Origin: Companilactobacillus furfuricola
GTDB lineage: Bacteria; Bacillota; Bacilli; Lactobacillales; Lactobacillaceae
Length of the DNA stretch: 64,000 nt
Assembly: GCF_003946325.1 (NCBI RefSeq)
Contig: NZ_RHNT01000005.1
Coordinates: forward strand, 21,608 to 85,607
Reading direction: 5' to 3'
A program made the position numbers and the translations under genes. How positions within the stretch are numbered: position 1 is the first letter of the stretch; every line of letters begins with the position of its first letter. Under the pieces are notes generated by a model. The model was not told the DNA's origin, made no database searches, and worked only from the letters and a program-made list of their open reading frames with translations. Positions 54,746 to 64,000 of this stretch are shown piece after piece.

Positions 54746-55711
54746 ATGAGATGTTCTAATTGTGGAGCTGAAATTAAATCAGGAATGAAATTTTGTACCA
54801 AATGTGGTGCAAAGGTGGAAGTATCTTCATCTGAAAACAATCAATCCAACGTAAATGTTGACAGTGGACACAATTCCAATGTAAGAAACTCAAATTCAGT
54901 TGGTGCAAGTCAACCAAACAGTAATTACGGTCAATCAACTAATGCTGAAACAATGCCAATTGATAATAATCAAAATCAGAATATTAACTTTAATCAACAA
55001 CAATCATTTGAACAACAAACTAATCAAACCAGTGGCAACTCAAATGTAAATGCTTTGAAACAAAATTCTTTAAGCTATTTTAATTGGTTCAAGCGAACAA
55101 TAACAAATCCATCAAACATTCAATCATCGGGGAAGTACAATGGATTAATATCTATTATCATTAATGCATTGATTTTAGCAGCATCCATTTATGTAGTTGG
55201 TAGCCAAGTTCTTTCAGCATTAGCAGATGCTTTCAATAAATTTTTGACTTTAAGTGATAGCTATCAACAAATTCAAGTAAAAACATCATTTGTTTTTTAT
55301 ATAAAAGCACTAATTGTAGTGATTATTTTCTTTGCGATTTTTCTAGTGATAGGTTATTTATGCAAGAAATACTTACTAAGGAGCCAAGAATCATTTACTA
55401 CATATGTTGATACATTTGCGAATTTAAGTAACAGTATGATCGTTGCTGAACTAATATTGGCAATTTATCTACTAATTGCAATGCCAAGGGATCTTAGCTC
55501 TTTAACCGAGTCAGCAACAGGATTAATGATTTTTCTGACTATTTTATTGGCAATAATATTTGGAATTTTTGTTACTGCCTATGTAATTTCAATTTTCTAT
55601 AATTCAACAAAAGTAAGATTGGATAAGGTATATGTGGCAGCAATCAGTTTATTTGCTTCAAATATAATTGTTTATTTCGTATTCAAATTTCTTATGAATG
55701 TAATGTTTTAA
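54746..55711 (+). CDS. Zinc-ribbon membrane protein
   Basis: 321 residues after GGAGGGGAAGTATTT. An N-terminal zinc ribbon MRCSNCGAEIKSGMKFCTKCGAKV (four Cys as two CxxC) is followed by a low-complexity Asn/Gln/Ser linker (about 27-105) and six hydrophobic segments (about 130-320). Such proteins (YvbJ/DUF6574-like) are common in Firmicutes; their role is not established, with envelope stress suggested. It may act with the divergent 53266 protein. Confidence 0.8.
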   Translation: MRCSNCGAEIKSGMKFCTKCGAKVEVSSSENNQSNVNVDSGHNSNVRNSNSVGASQPNSNYGQSTNAETMPIDNNQNQNINFNQQQSFEQQTNQTSGNSNVNALKQNSLSYFNWFKRTITNPSNIQSSGKYNGLISIIINALILAASIYVVGSQVLSALADAFNKFLTLSDSYQQIQVKTSFVFYIKALIVVIIFFAIFLVIGYLCKKYLLRSQESFTTYVDTFANLSNSMIVAELILAIYLLIAMPRDLSSLTESATGLMIFLTILLAIIFGIFVTAYVISIFYNSTKVRLDKVYVAAISLFASNIIVYFVFKFLMNVMF

Positions 55712-55747
55712 ACAGTGCCTAATAAATTAGTTCAAGATTCAATGATG

Positions 55748-55778
55748 AGACAAATACTTCGCGTATTTGTCTTTTTTT
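55748..55778 (+). terminator. Terminator
   Basis: AGACAAATAC-TTC-GCGTATTTGTCTTTTTTT. Confidence 0.88.
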
Positions 55779-55812
55779 GATGAGTCATTGATATGATTTA
55801 TTCAAAAAGAAG

Positions 55813-55891
55813 TGTGGATAACTTTTTAAACTCAAAAAATCAAAGATTGTGGACAAAAAAACTGGATATTCAATTATCAACATGTGGATAA
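55813..55891. other. DnaA-box cluster outside the canonical origin
   Basis: Two perfect TGTGGATAA boxes (55813-55821, 55883-55891), TTATCAACA (55874-55882, one mismatch) and TTGTGGACA (about 55849) within 80 AT-rich bases. It lies between the inserted gene pair and repeat copy C, about 3.9 kb from the dnaN-proximal boxes. Confidence 0.75.
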
Positions 55892-55914
55892 TGATAACTG
55901 AATATCAATGTTTA

Positions 55915-56215
55915 CCTCGGAGTGAAACGACGAGCCCTCGCGGCAGCGAAGATCGTAGAGCTCAAATAGGAACGAAATAGCAGCAAAAACCGTCAGGAAT
56001 CAAAATAAGCAGAGCGAAGTCCTGCGCACCGAGAAAAAATAGGAGCACAAAAACAAGAAAGGTTAGCAAAATAAATAGGAAGCACCTATTTCCCCTCAAC
56101 GACCAAAGAGGGATATAGCCCTCAGCCGTCGGCAGCGTTCCAGTGGCTATATCCCCGGGCCCCGGAGTCGGCAACAGAACCCCCAACCTAAATATCACCT
56201 CATACCCCACCCAAC
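55915..56215 (-). repeat. Family A structured repeat, copy C (short form)
   Basis: On the minus strand GCCGACTCCGGGGCCC is followed by a changed arm: GGGATATAGCC (56145-56155 read reverse) pairs with GGCTATATCCC (56110-56120), replacing the GATACAGAC/GTCTGTATC pair of copies A and B while keeping complementarity. The loop is only 24 bases. Then come GGGGAAATAGGTGCTTCC, CTCGGTGCGCAGGACTTCGC and TTTTGATTCCTGACGG. The small stem here is GCAG/CTGC. No gene is credible inside. Confidence 0.85.
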
Positions 56216-56337
56216 AAAACCCCTCATTCAAATATGCTACCGTTATTTTTTTCTCTCAGTGCTTTTCAACCAGTTTTAATATCCCACTACCAGATAACCC
56301 CAAAAATCGCTCTCATCGCTCAAAAACACCCTCTAAG

Positions 56338-56366
56338 TTGTTTTTTAACCAAAAAAACACTATAAT
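56338..56366 (+). promoter_or_regulatory. Promoter for rlbA-recF-gyrB-gyrA
   Basis: TTGTTT (56338-56343), a 17-base spacer and a perfect TATAAT (56361-56366), 46 bases before rlbA. Needed because dnaN is cut off by a terminator and inserted genes. Confidence 0.75.
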
Positions 56367-56412
56367 ATACAATATGTCATTAATGGATAAATCTAATAAA
56401 TAGGGTGTTAAA

Positions 56413-56622
56413 ATGTCGCAAAAAATCAAGATTGAGACTGAATTTATTACAGTAGGACAATTTTTAAAGGAAGTCGGTATTATAGCAACCGGTGGCCAAG
56501 CAAAATGGTATTTGCGTGAAAATTCGATCACTGTAAATGGCGAACCTGAAAATCGTCGTGGTAAGAAGCTTCACAAAGGCGATAAGATCATTGCTGAAGA
56601 CCAAACTTTTGAAATTGAATAG
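56413..56622 (+). CDS. rlbA: S4-domain protein RlbA (YaaA)
   Basis: 69 residues. A single S4 RNA-binding domain: TEFITVGQFLKEVGIIATGGQAKWYLRENSITVNGEPENRRGKKL. The gene lies between dnaN and recF in most Firmicutes and is thought to take part in ribosome or replication functions. The stop is six bases before the recF start, so the two are probably coupled. Confidence 0.93.
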   Translation: MSQKIKIETEFITVGQFLKEVGIIATGGQAKWYLRENSITVNGEPENRRGKKLHKGDKIIAEDQTFEIE

Positions 56623-56628
56623 TGTTTC

Positions 56629-57750
56629 TTGTTCATAAGAGATCTTGAGCTTCAAAATTATCGCAATTATGAATCTTTAAAGACGAGTTTCTCGCCAAAC
56701 ATCAATGTTTTTTTGGGACGAAACGCTCAAGGTAAGACGAACTTATTAGAGGCTATGTATTTTTTAGCTTTGACCAGAAGCCATAGAACGTCCAATGACA
56801 AGGATTTAATCAGATGGGGAAGTGATTTTGCTAGGATTTCAGGAACGGTTATCAAGGATAATTCCAGCCGTTTGAAGATGAACTTAGTGATCAGCAAGTC
56901 TGGTAAGAAAGCAAGACTAAACAATCTCGAGCAACGTAAGTTATCAAGTTATATTGGTAATTTAAACGTTGTTTTATTTTCACCAGAAGATCTGTCGATC
57001 GTTAAGGGTAATCCATCAGTACGTCGGAAATTTGTCGATATGGAATTTGGTCAAATTTCTTCGCAGTATTTAAAGACAGTCAGTCAGTTTCGGGCTGTCC
57101 TCAAACAAAGAAATGTCTATCTCAAGAAATTACAACATCAGGACACGAAAGATTTAGTGTATCTAGATGTTTTATCAGATCAACTTGCAGCTTATTGTGC
57201 AGAAGTAACTTACACACGTATGACTTTTTTACAGCGGCTGCAAGTTTTTATTGAGAAGATCCATGCCAAGATAACTGAAAACCAAGAAGTTTTACAACTT
57301 CAATATAGTGCTTTTTTTAATGCTGAAGGTATGGATGTGGAGTCGATCTACAATCTATACAAAGATACTTATAAGAAGAACTACCGCAAAGAAATTATGC
57401 GTGGGGTCACTTTATACGGTCCTCACAGGGATGATATTAAATTCTTAGTTAATGATAAAAACGTTCAAGATTTCGGCTCACAAGGACAGCAGCGTTCTGT
57501 TGCTTTGAGCTTGAAGTTGGCGGAGGTCGAGTTGATCAAAGAAGAAGTCGGAGATTATCCAATTTTGTTATTGGATGATGTTTTATCAGAACTAGATTAC
57601 AAACGACAGACGCATTTATTGTCGTCGATCGGTTCAAGTATCCAAACTTTCATAACTACAACGTCACTTGATGATGTTGACCAAACTTTGATTAAAGATC
57701 CTAATGTTTTGCAGATTATTGACGGAAATATTAAACAGGAGGAAATTTAA
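56629..57750 (+). CDS. recF: DNA replication and repair protein RecF
   Basis: 373 residues from a TTG start (no better start in frame; translation is likely coupled to rlbA). Begins [16 protein letters not shown]; Walker [14 protein letters not shown] (about 30-42), ABC signature [17 protein letters not shown] (about 284-300), Walker [14 protein letters not shown]. It loads RecA at gaps. The stop overlaps the gyrB start by one base. Confidence 0.96.
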   Translation: MFIRDLELQNYRNYESLKTSFSPNINVFLGRNAQGKTNLLEAMYFLALTRSHRTSNDKDLIRWGSDFARISGTVIKDNSSRLKMNLVISKSGKKARLNNLEQRKLSSYIGNLNVVLFSPEDLSIVKGNPSVRRKFVDMEFGQISSQYLKTVSQFRAVLKQRNVYLKKLQHQDTKDLVYLDVLSDQLAAYCAEVTYTRMTFLQRLQVFIEKIHAKITENQEVLQLQYSAFFNAEGMDVESIYNLYKDTYKKNYRKEIMRGVTLYGPHRDDIKFLVNDKNVQDFGSQGQQRSVALSLKLAEVELIKEEVGDYPILLLDDVLSELDYKRQTHLLSSIGSSIQTFITTTSLDDVDQTLIKDPNVLQIIDGNIKQEEI

Positions 57751-59702
57751 TGGCTGAAAACAGCAAAGAACAAGAATTAGAGAAAAAAGAAAAACTAGCT
57801 GAAGAATATGATGCCAGTCAAATCCAAGTCCTCGAAGGGCTCGAAGCTGTTCGTAAAAGACCTGGTATGTATATCGGATCTACTAGTGGCCAAGGTTTAC
57901 ACCATCTAGTATGGGAAATCATCGATAATGGTATTGATGAGGCCCTTGCTGGTTTCGCTACTAAGATCGAGGTTACCGTTGAACCTGACAACTCGATCAC
58001 TGTTACTGATGATGGTCGTGGTATCCCGGTCGATATCCAAAAGAAAACCGGTAAGCCTGCTCTAGAGACTGTTTATACGATCTTACATGCCGGTGGTAAA
58101 TTCGGCGGTGGCGGATACAAAGTATCTGGTGGACTTCACGGTGTTGGTGCTTCTGTTGTTAACGCCTTAAGTAGTGAACTGGATGTTGTCGTTACTCGTG
58201 GCGGCAAGAAATACGGGATCGACTTTGAAAAGGGTAAAGTTAAGCACTCGATGCACGAAGTCGGCGAAGCCGGTGAATTCGAGCATGGTACCCGGGTTCA
58301 CTTTGTCCCAGATCCAGATATTTTCACTGAAACAACTGTTTATGATGATAAAATTCTGACAACAAGAATCCGCGAACTAGCTTTCTTAAATAAGGGATTA
58401 AAGCTTACATTTACTGATAAACGTAAAGATACCGCTGAGAAATTAGTCTTCCACTATGAAGGTGGTATCAAGAGTTACGTCGAATTTTTGAATAAGGGTA
58501 AAGAGACTTTATTTGCTGAACCTATTTACCTTGAAGGCGTTCAAGATGGTATTACCGTTGAAGTTGCTCTGCAATATGTCGACGAATATCACACTAACTT
58601 GATGACTTTCGCTAATAACATCCACACTTATGAAGGTGGTACTCACGAAGTTGGTTTCAAGACTGCTTTGACTCGTGTTATTAACGATTACGGTCACAAG
58701 AATAAGCTTTTGAAAGATACCGAGAAGCTTTCGGGTGAAGATGTGCGTGAAGGGATGACTGCGGTCGTTTCTGTTAAGCACCCGGATCCACAATTCGAAG
58801 GTCAAACGAAGACTAAACTAGGAAACTCCGATGCTAGAACTATTACTGATCGCTTATTCAGTGAGCATTTCATGAAGTTCTTGATGGAAAATCCTAACGT
58901 TGCCAAGAAGATCGTTGAAAAAGGTACTTTAGCTACTAAAGCTCGTCTGGCTGCTAAACGTGCCCGTGAAGTTACTAGAAAACAAAACGGTTTAGAGATC
59001 AGTAATTTACCTGGTAAGTTAGCTGATAACTCCAGTAAAGATCCTGAGATCTCAGAACTATTTATCGTCGAGGGTGATTCTGCCGGTGGTTCTGCTAAAA
59101 CTGGTCGTTCCCGTTTGACACAAGCTATTCTACCTATTAGAGGTAAGATCTTGAACGTTGAAAAAGCTTCAATGGACAAGATCCTAGCTAATGAGGAAAT
59201 CAGAACCTTATTTACAGCTATGGGAACTGGTTTTGGCGAAGACTTTGATATTGCTAAAGCTCGTTATCATAAGATCATTATTATGACCGATGCCGATGTT
59301 GATGGTGCCCACATTCGGACACTACTTTTGACATTACTTTACAGATATATGAGACCAGTAGTTGATGCAGGCTATGTTTACATCGCTAAGCCACCTTTGT
59401 ATCAGGTTAGACAAGGTAAGATTATGAAATACCTTGATACTGATAAGGAAAAAGACGATTTCATTTCACAATTGCCAGCTAAGCCGGAACCTAAGATCCA
59501 ACGTTACAAGGGTCTTGGTGAAATGGACGCTGACCAATTATGGGAAACAACTATGGATCCTGAAAAGAGAAGACTTGATCGTGTCCAGCTCGATGACGCA
59601 GTTGCCGCAAATCAAATTTTTTCAATGTTGATGGGTGACAAGGTTGCTCCTAGACGTGAATTTATTGAAGACAATGCTCGTTATGCTGAAGTTGATTATT
59701 AG
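57750..59702 (+). CDS. gyrB: DNA gyrase subunit B
   Basis: 650 residues, start after GGAGGAAATTTA. GHKL ATPase with [11 protein letters not shown] and DDGRGIP (about 85-91), and [27 protein letters not shown] domain [13 protein letters not shown] (about 436) and DADVDGAHI. With GyrA it introduces negative supercoils. The TAATG overlap couples it to recF. Confidence 0.98.
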   Translation: MAENSKEQELEKKEKLAEEYDASQIQVLEGLEAVRKRPGMYIGSTSGQGLHHLVWEIIDNGIDEALAGFATKIEVTVEPDNSITVTDDGRGIPVDIQKKTGKPALETVYTILHAGGKFGGGGYKVSGGLHGVGASVVNALSSELDVVVTRGGKKYGIDFEKGKVKHSMHEVGEAGEFEHGTRVHFVPDPDIFTETTVYDDKILTTRIRELAFLNKGLKLTFTDKRKDTAEKLVFHYEGGIKSYVEFLNKGKETLFAEPIYLEGVQDGITVEVALQYVDEYHTNLMTFANNIHTYEGGTHEVGFKTALTRVINDYGHKNKLLKDTEKLSGEDVREGMTAVVSVKHPDPQFEGQTKTKLGNSDARTITDRLFSEHFMKFLMENPNVAKKIVEKGTLATKARLAAKRAREVTRKQNGLEISNLPGKLADNSSKDPEISELFIVEGDSAGGSAKTGRSRLTQAILPIRGKILNVEKASMDKILANEEIRTLFTAMGTGFGEDFDIAKARYHKIIIMTDADVDGAHIRTLLLTLLYRYMRPVVDAGYVYIAKPPLYQVRQGKIMKYLDTDKEKDDFISQLPAKPEPKIQRYKGLGEMDADQLWETTMDPEKRRLDRVQLDDAVAANQIFSMLMGDKVAPRREFIEDNARYAEVDY

Positions 59703-59724
59703 TACAGGGAGGGGACTAATTTAA

Positions 59725-62319
59725 ATGGACGATAGAAGAATTGAAAATGTCAATTTAACGGAAGTCATGAAGAAGTCTTTCGTTGACTATGCTGCCAGTG
59801 TTATCGTATCTCGTGCTCTTCCTGACGTACGTGATGGTTTGAAACCTGTTCATCGCCGTATCCTATATGGTATGAATGAGTTGGGTGTTACACCTGACAA
59901 GCCATACAAGAAGAGTGCTCGTTTCGTTGGTGACATCATGGGTAAATATCACCCCCATGGTGACTCAGCTATTTACGAATCAATGGTAAGAATGGCTCAG
60001 GACTTTAGTTATCGCTATCCACTAGTTGATGGACACGGTAACTTTGGTTCGATCGATGGTGATCCTCCTGCTGCTATGCGTTATACCGAAGCACGTATGA
60101 GTAAAATGGCCGTTGAAATGTTACGTGACATCAACAAAGATACTGTTGATCTCGTACCTAACTATGATGGTGAAGAAAAAGAACCAATGGTCTTGCCAGC
60201 TAGATTCCCTAACTTATTAGTTAACGGAGCTACTGGTATTGCCGTTGGTATGACAACTAATGTGCCTTCGCATAACTTGAAAGAAGTTATCGATGCTTTG
60301 CACATTTTGATGAGAAATAAAGATGCAACGATCGCTGATTTGATGAAAGTCTTGCCTGGTCCTGATTTTGCCACAGGTGGTATCATCATGGGACGTTCTG
60401 GTATTAGACGCGCTTATGAATCAGGTAAAGGTACTATCACTTTACGTGCCAAAGTTGATGTTGTTACTAAGAAGAGTGGCGCTGAACAGATCATCGTCAC
60501 GGAACTTCCATACATGGTCAACAAAGCTACTTTGGTTGAAAGAATTGCTGATCTTGCCCGTGAAAAGAAGATCGAAGGTATCACAGATCTAAACGATGAA
60601 TCGGACCGTGAAGGTATGCGGATCGTGATCGATGTTAGACGTGATATGTCAGCTTCCGTTATTTTGAATAACTTGTACAAGTTGACACAACTTCAAATTT
60701 CTTACGGTATTAATATGGTGGCTATCGTTGATAAGACACCTCGAGTACTTTCATTAAAAGAAGTTTTACTCGAATACTTGAAACATCAAGAAGTAGTTAT
60801 CCGCAGAAGAACTGAGTACGATTTGAGACGTGCTGAGGCTCGTGCTCATATCCTTGAAGGATTGAGAATAGCTTTGGACCACATCGATGAGATCATCAAG
60901 ATCATCCGTGGATCACAAACTTCTGCAATTGCTAAACAAACTTTAATGGACAATTTCAAATTATCTGACAAACAATCACAAGCTATCCTTGATATGCGTC
61001 TGGTTCGTTTGACAGGTTTGGAACGTGAAAAAGTCGAATCTGAATACCAAGAATTGTTAGTAAAAATTGCTGACTACAAAGATATCTTGGCTACTCCTGA
61101 ACGTGTCGATAAGATCATTTATGATGAATTGCTCGATATTCAGGACAAATTTGGTGACGAACGTCGGACTGAGATCCGTGCTAGTGAGATTACGAATATC
61201 GAAGATGAAGATCTGATCGAAGAAGAGAACATCTTAGTTGTTTTGACTCATAATGGTTACATCAAGCGTTTATCTGCTGACGAATTCCGCGTTCAAAACC
61301 GTGGTGGTCGTGGTATCCAAGGAATGGGCGTACACGATGATGACTTCATTGAACAAATGATCTACACATCGACCCATGATCGTCTTTTATTCTTTACTAA
61401 TACTGGTAAAGTTTACCGGACCAAAGGTTACGAAGTTCCTGAATACGGACGAACAGCCAAAGGTATCCCAGTGATCAACTTGTTGAACATTGAAAAAGGT
61501 GAAAAGATCCAAACTGTTATCAACGTCGATAAAGATGTCGATAGAAAGAATTCATTCTTATTCTTTGTTACTAAACAAGGAACAGTCAAACGGACTTCCG
61601 TTGAAGACTTCGCCAACATTAGACATTCAGGCTTGCGTGCGATCGCTCTGAGGGATGAAGATGAGTTGATCAATGTCTTTATGACCAATGGTGATAAAAC
61701 GATCCTCATCGGTACTCACAAGGGTTACGCCGTAACCTTTAGTGAAACTGATGTCCGTCCAATGGGAAGAACAGCTGCCGGTGTTCGTGGTATCAAGTTA
61801 CGTGAGGAAGATTACGTCGTAGGTTCCTCGATCCTTGAACCAGAACAAGAAGTCCTAACCATTTCTGAAAAAGGATATGGCAAGAGAACAGCTGCTAGCG
61901 AATATCCAGTCAAGGGACGTGGCGGTAAAGGTATCAAGACTGCCAATGTCACAGAGAAGAATGGACCAATTGCCGGAGTTACTTCGGTAAATGGGGATGA
62001 AGATATCATGCTCGTAACTAACACAGGTGTCATGATCAGATTCGACGTCAATAACGTTTCGCAAACTGGTCGTGCAACACTCGGTGTCAGATTGATCAAG
62101 GTAGATGACGATGCCGTTGTTTCTACTATTACTAAGATCGATCACGAAGATGAAGATGAATCTGACGAAAATTCAGAAATAGCTCCTGATTCTAATGTAA
62201 GTTCAGATGAAAAAGAGAATGCTTCTTCAGAAGCAAACACAGAAGATACTACTGATGAAACATCATCAGATAATGCTTCTGAAAATAATAGTGATTCAGA
62301 TTCAAATGATTCTGAATAA
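59725..62319 (+). CDS. gyrA: DNA gyrase subunit A with long acidic tail
   Basis: 864 residues. The breakage-reunion domain carries [19 protein letters not shown] (Ser and Glu at the quinolone-determining positions, so wild type) and the catalytic Tyr in [12 protein letters not shown]. Beta-pinwheel with GyrA-box-like [12 protein letters not shown] (about 530). The last ~60 residues are almost only Asp, Glu, Ser, Asn and Thr, a long disordered acidic tail that may tune DNA wrapping. GGGAGGGGAC precedes the gene. Confidence 0.98.
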   Translation: MDDRRIENVNLTEVMKKSFVDYAASVIVSRALPDVRDGLKPVHRRILYGMNELGVTPDKPYKKSARFVGDIMGKYHPHGDSAIYESMVRMAQDFSYRYPLVDGHGNFGSIDGDPPAAMRYTEARMSKMAVEMLRDINKDTVDLVPNYDGEEKEPMVLPARFPNLLVNGATGIAVGMTTNVPSHNLKEVIDALHILMRNKDATIADLMKVLPGPDFATGGIIMGRSGIRRAYESGKGTITLRAKVDVVTKKSGAEQIIVTELPYMVNKATLVERIADLAREKKIEGITDLNDESDREGMRIVIDVRRDMSASVILNNLYKLTQLQISYGINMVAIVDKTPRVLSLKEVLLEYLKHQEVVIRRRTEYDLRRAEARAHILEGLRIALDHIDEIIKIIRGSQTSAIAKQTLMDNFKLSDKQSQAILDMRLVRLTGLEREKVESEYQELLVKIADYKDILATPERVDKIIYDELLDIQDKFGDERRTEIRASEITNIEDEDLIEEENILVVLTHNGYIKRLSADEFRVQNRGGRGIQGMGVHDDDFIEQMIYTSTHDRLLFFTNTGKVYRTKGYEVPEYGRTAKGIPVINLLNIEKGEKIQTVINVDKDVDRKNSFLFFVTKQGTVKRTSVEDFANIRHSGLRAIALRDEDELINVFMTNGDKTILIGTHKGYAVTFSETDVRPMGRTAAGVRGIKLREEDYVVGSSILEPEQEVLTISEKGYGKRTAASEYPVKGRGGKGIKTANVTEKNGPIAGVTSVNGDEDIMLVTNTGVMIRFDVNNVSQTGRATLGVRLIKVDDDAVVSTITKIDHEDEDESDENSEIAPDSNVSSDEKENASSEANTEDTTDETSSDNASENNSDSDSNDSE

Positions 62320-62328
62320 TTAAAAGTA

Positions 62329-62396
62329 AAAAAATCGTTTCTGCGTAATATGAAATGTATCGGTTCGGTACACGTCAGGCAGAACGATTTTTTTAT
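62329..62396 (+). terminator. Terminator behind gyrA
   Basis: AAAATCGTTTCTGC...GCAGAACGATTTTTTT with nested TGTA...TACA stem. Confidence 0.88.
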
Positions 62397-62521
62397 TTGA
62401 AAAACATCTAGAATTCAAGGAGGGTTTATGGTAAACTCTAACATTGTGAGTATAAAATGAAGATAATTTATACTCCTTGTCCTTTCACTAGGACCATTAG
62501 ACCATAAGGAGGTGCACAGTC

Positions 62522-62818
62522 ATGGCAGAAACACGCTACGAGATCACATATATCATCAAGCCTGATATCGAAGAAGAGGCTAAGAAGACTCTTATTGATC
62601 GTTACGACAAGATCATTACAGATAACGGTGCTAAGATCATTGACTCAAAAGACTGGGAAAAGAAACGTTTAGCATACGAAATTGCTAATTATAAAGAAGG
62701 TATTTATCACATCATCAACTTAAATGCCGAAGATGACGCTGCTTTAAACGAATTTGATCGTCTTTCAAAATTTGACGACAACATTCTACGTGCAATGACC
62801 ATCAAACGTGAAGACTAA
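62522..62818 (+). CDS. rpsF: Ribosomal protein bS6
   Basis: 98 residues, [22 protein letters not shown]... with [10 protein letters not shown]. Start after AAGGAGGTGCACAGTC. It binds bS18 on the small subunit platform. The 5' leader has GTCCT-TTCAC-TAGGAC (about 62478-62494), a hairpin that could be the S6:S18 autoregulatory site, which I cannot confirm. First gene of the rpsF-ssb-rpsR operon. Confidence 0.97.
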   Translation: MAETRYEITYIIKPDIEEEAKKTLIDRYDKIITDNGAKIIDSKDWEKKRLAYEIANYKEGIYHIINLNAEDDAALNEFDRLSKFDDNILRAMTIKRED

Positions 62819-62820
62819 TT

Positions 62821-62836
62821 TGTTTCACGTGAAACA
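62821..62836. promoter_or_regulatory. Perfect parS site
   Basis: TGTTTCACGTGAAACA, a full match to the ParB-binding consensus, in the rpsF-ssb gap about 12 kb from the origin. Confidence 0.93.
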
Positions 62837-62855
62837 TTTTTAAGGAGGCAGACCT

Positions 62856-63422
62856 ATGATTAACAGAGTAGTTTTAGTCGGACGCCTGACACGTGACCCC
62901 GAACTTAGATATACTGCTAACGGAGCTGCAGTTACATCATTTACAGTTGCTGTTAACAGATCATTTACTAACGCTCAAGGTGAACGTGAAGCTGACTTCA
63001 TTAACTGTGTTATTTGGAGAAAAGCTGCTGAGAACTTTGCTAACTTTACACGTAAAGGTTCTCTTGTTGGTGTCGATGGACGTGTTCAAACACGTTCATA
63101 TGAAAATCAACAAGGAAATCGTGTTTATGTTACTGAAGTAGTTGTAGAAAACTTCTCACTTTTGGAATCGAAATCCGAAAGTGAAAGAAGAGCCGCACAA
63201 GAAGGTTCATCAAATAACAACAACAATAAAAACAGTTTCCAACCTTCAAATCAACAAAATAATAGTCAGTCTCCATTTAGCAACAATAATAGTACGAATA
63301 ATACTAACAATAATCAATCTAACAATTTCAACAACAATTCTAATTCTGATAACAACTCACAAGATCCATTTGCTCAAAATGGAAGTTCAGTTGATATCTC
63401 AGATGACGACTTGCCGTTCTAA
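62856..63422 (+). CDS. ssb: Single-stranded DNA-binding protein
   Basis: 188 residues after AAGGAGGCAGACCT. OB-fold domain [20 protein letters not shown]...[17 protein letters not shown] (to about 108), a long Asn/Gln/Ser-rich linker with many AAC/AAT codons, and the acidic tip ISDDDLPF that recruits partners such as PriA and RecO. Sits between rpsF and rpsR as usual. Confidence 0.98.
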   Translation: MINRVVLVGRLTRDPELRYTANGAAVTSFTVAVNRSFTNAQGEREADFINCVIWRKAAENFANFTRKGSLVGVDGRVQTRSYENQQGNRVYVTEVVVENFSLLESKSESERRAAQEGSSNNNNNKNSFQPSNQQNNSQSPFSNNNSTNNTNNNQSNNFNNNSNSDNNSQDPFAQNGSSVDISDDDLPF

Positions 63423-63446
63423 AAACTTAAGAAGGGAGAATTTACT

Positions 63447-63683
63447 ATGGCCCAACAAAGAAGAGGCGGACGTAGAAGACGTAAAGTTGACTTCATCGCT
63501 GCTAACCATATCGAATACATCGATTACAAAGACACTGACCTATTGAAGAGATTTATCTCAGAACGTGGTAAGATTTTACCAAGACGTGTAACAGGTACAA
63601 GTGCTAAGAACCAAAGAAAGCTTACTATTGCTATTAAGAGAGCAAGAATTATGGATTTACTTCCATTCGTTGCAGAAGACTAA
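63447..63683 (+). CDS. rpsR: Ribosomal protein bS18
   Basis: 78 residues after [64 protein letters not shown] is the bS18 core. Last gene of the operon; a terminator follows within 15 bases. Confidence 0.97.
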   Translation: MAQQRRGGRRRRKVDFIAANHIEYIDYKDTDLLKRFISERGKILPRRVTGTSAKNQRKLTIAIKRARIMDLLPFVAED

Positions 63684-63695
63684 TGGACATTTGAT

Positions 63696-63728
63696 TAAGA
63701 CTACATTTTTGGATGTGGTCTTTTTTTG
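63696..63728 (+). terminator. Terminator of rpsF-ssb-rpsR
   Basis: AAGACTACAT-TTTTGG-ATGTGGTC with one G-U pair and seven T. Confidence 0.88.
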
Positions 63729-63754
63729 TGCCCTGGTTTTTGGGTTGATGATTT

Positions 63755-63970
63755 GTGCTTAAGTTATATAGTGATGGTATTTTGGTCGGTGGTTCATTTC
63801 CGGTTCTGTGGTGGATTCCGAAAATTTTACCGTGGATTATCGCAGGAACGACCTGGACGCCATTTTGAACCAATCGAGCAAGTGCGCTCGCTTGTTTCAA
63901 AACTGGGTCTTTTACTAGGTGGTAAACCGGTTCTTGTTGTACTTTGGTTAGCCATCAAGAAATTCATCAA
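63755..63970 (+). repeat. Family A structured repeat, copy D (5' part, variant arm)
   Basis: Has GATGGTATTTTGGTCGG, the arm CCGGTTCTGTGGTGGATTCC seen in copy E, GGAACG and GACGCCATTTTGAACC. The inner hairpin is ATCGAGCAAGTGCGCTCGCTTG bounded by TTTTGAA and TTCAAAA, as in copy B. The return arm and the 3' module are not recognisable before the window ends, so the copy is either half-length or continues past 64000. Confidence 0.7.
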
Positions 63971-64000
63971 GATCTAGGTTGCCTGTTGATTCCAAAAAGA

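Noticed and set aside
1..64000. CRISPR array, rRNA, tRNA, transposase or prophage genes
   Set aside because: Looked for; no regularly spaced direct repeats, no rRNA-like sequence, no recognisable tRNA cloverleaf with a conserved TTCGA arm, and no transposase, integrase or phage protein among the frames.

Overview
This 64 kb window is low-GC Gram-positive DNA holding the chromosomal replication origin of a member of the Lactobacillaceae. Support comes from the order rpmH-rnpA-yidC-mnmE-mnmG on one strand and dnaA-dnaN-rlbA-recF-gyrB-gyrA-rpsF-ssb-rpsR on the other, perfect DnaA boxes, a perfect parS site, a T-box before asnS, cre-type sites, strong GGAGG ribosome sites and a small SLAP-domain protein. 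A Companilactobacillus-like species would fit, but that is a guess from general knowledge, not a measurement.

Layout. 1-13.5 kb: end of an ABC transporter gene, LOG-family gene, glycerol dehydrogenase with a perfect cre, a large surface hydrolase, a Fic toxin-antitoxin pair whose toxin has a nonsense codon, a copper operon (two cupredoxins and a CopA-type ATPase behind a cop box), small membrane proteins, a candidate small RNA, transaldolase and RarA. 13.5-25.6 kb: T-box/asnS, an AT-rich secreted-protein/regulator/membrane trio, a cyclase-family hydrolase, a membrane glycosyltransferase-like protein, duplicated lipoproteins, a DUF915 hydrolase, a broken XRE-membrane gene and methionine aminopeptidase. 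25.6-43.6 kb: nitroreductase, MarR regulator, a CPA1 antiporter with an in-frame stop, a cystine-type symporter, aldehyde dehydrogenase, the divergent mmuM/mmuP-like pair, transporters, and an unusual five-gene operon (NhaC-type transporter, acyl-CoA-dehydrogenase-like flavoprotein, PhnD-like protein without signal peptide, core MetE, OsmC-like protein without the usual cysteines). 44-64 kb: SLAP protein, then the origin region and replication genes.

Two families of structured intergenic repeats run through the window. Family A has five clear copies at about 457, 25690, 43741, 55915 and 63755, plus a faint trace near 30760. It carries long inverted repeats whose arms differ between copies yet stay complementary. 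Family B has two copies, at 11064 and 33227. Compensatory changes in both suggest a conserved RNA or cruciform structure. Together with the core-MetE operon these are the most likely undescribed items.

Sulfur and methionine metabolism is a recurring theme: a cystine-type symporter, homocysteine methyltransferase with its permease, the core-MetE operon with a possible CNCM leader peptide, and the OsmC-like protein. Three genes (fic, XRE-membrane, antiporter) carry a single in-frame stop inside an otherwise intact frame, pointing to recent decay. Two extra genes and a repeat sit between dnaN and rlbA, splitting a normally continuous operon.
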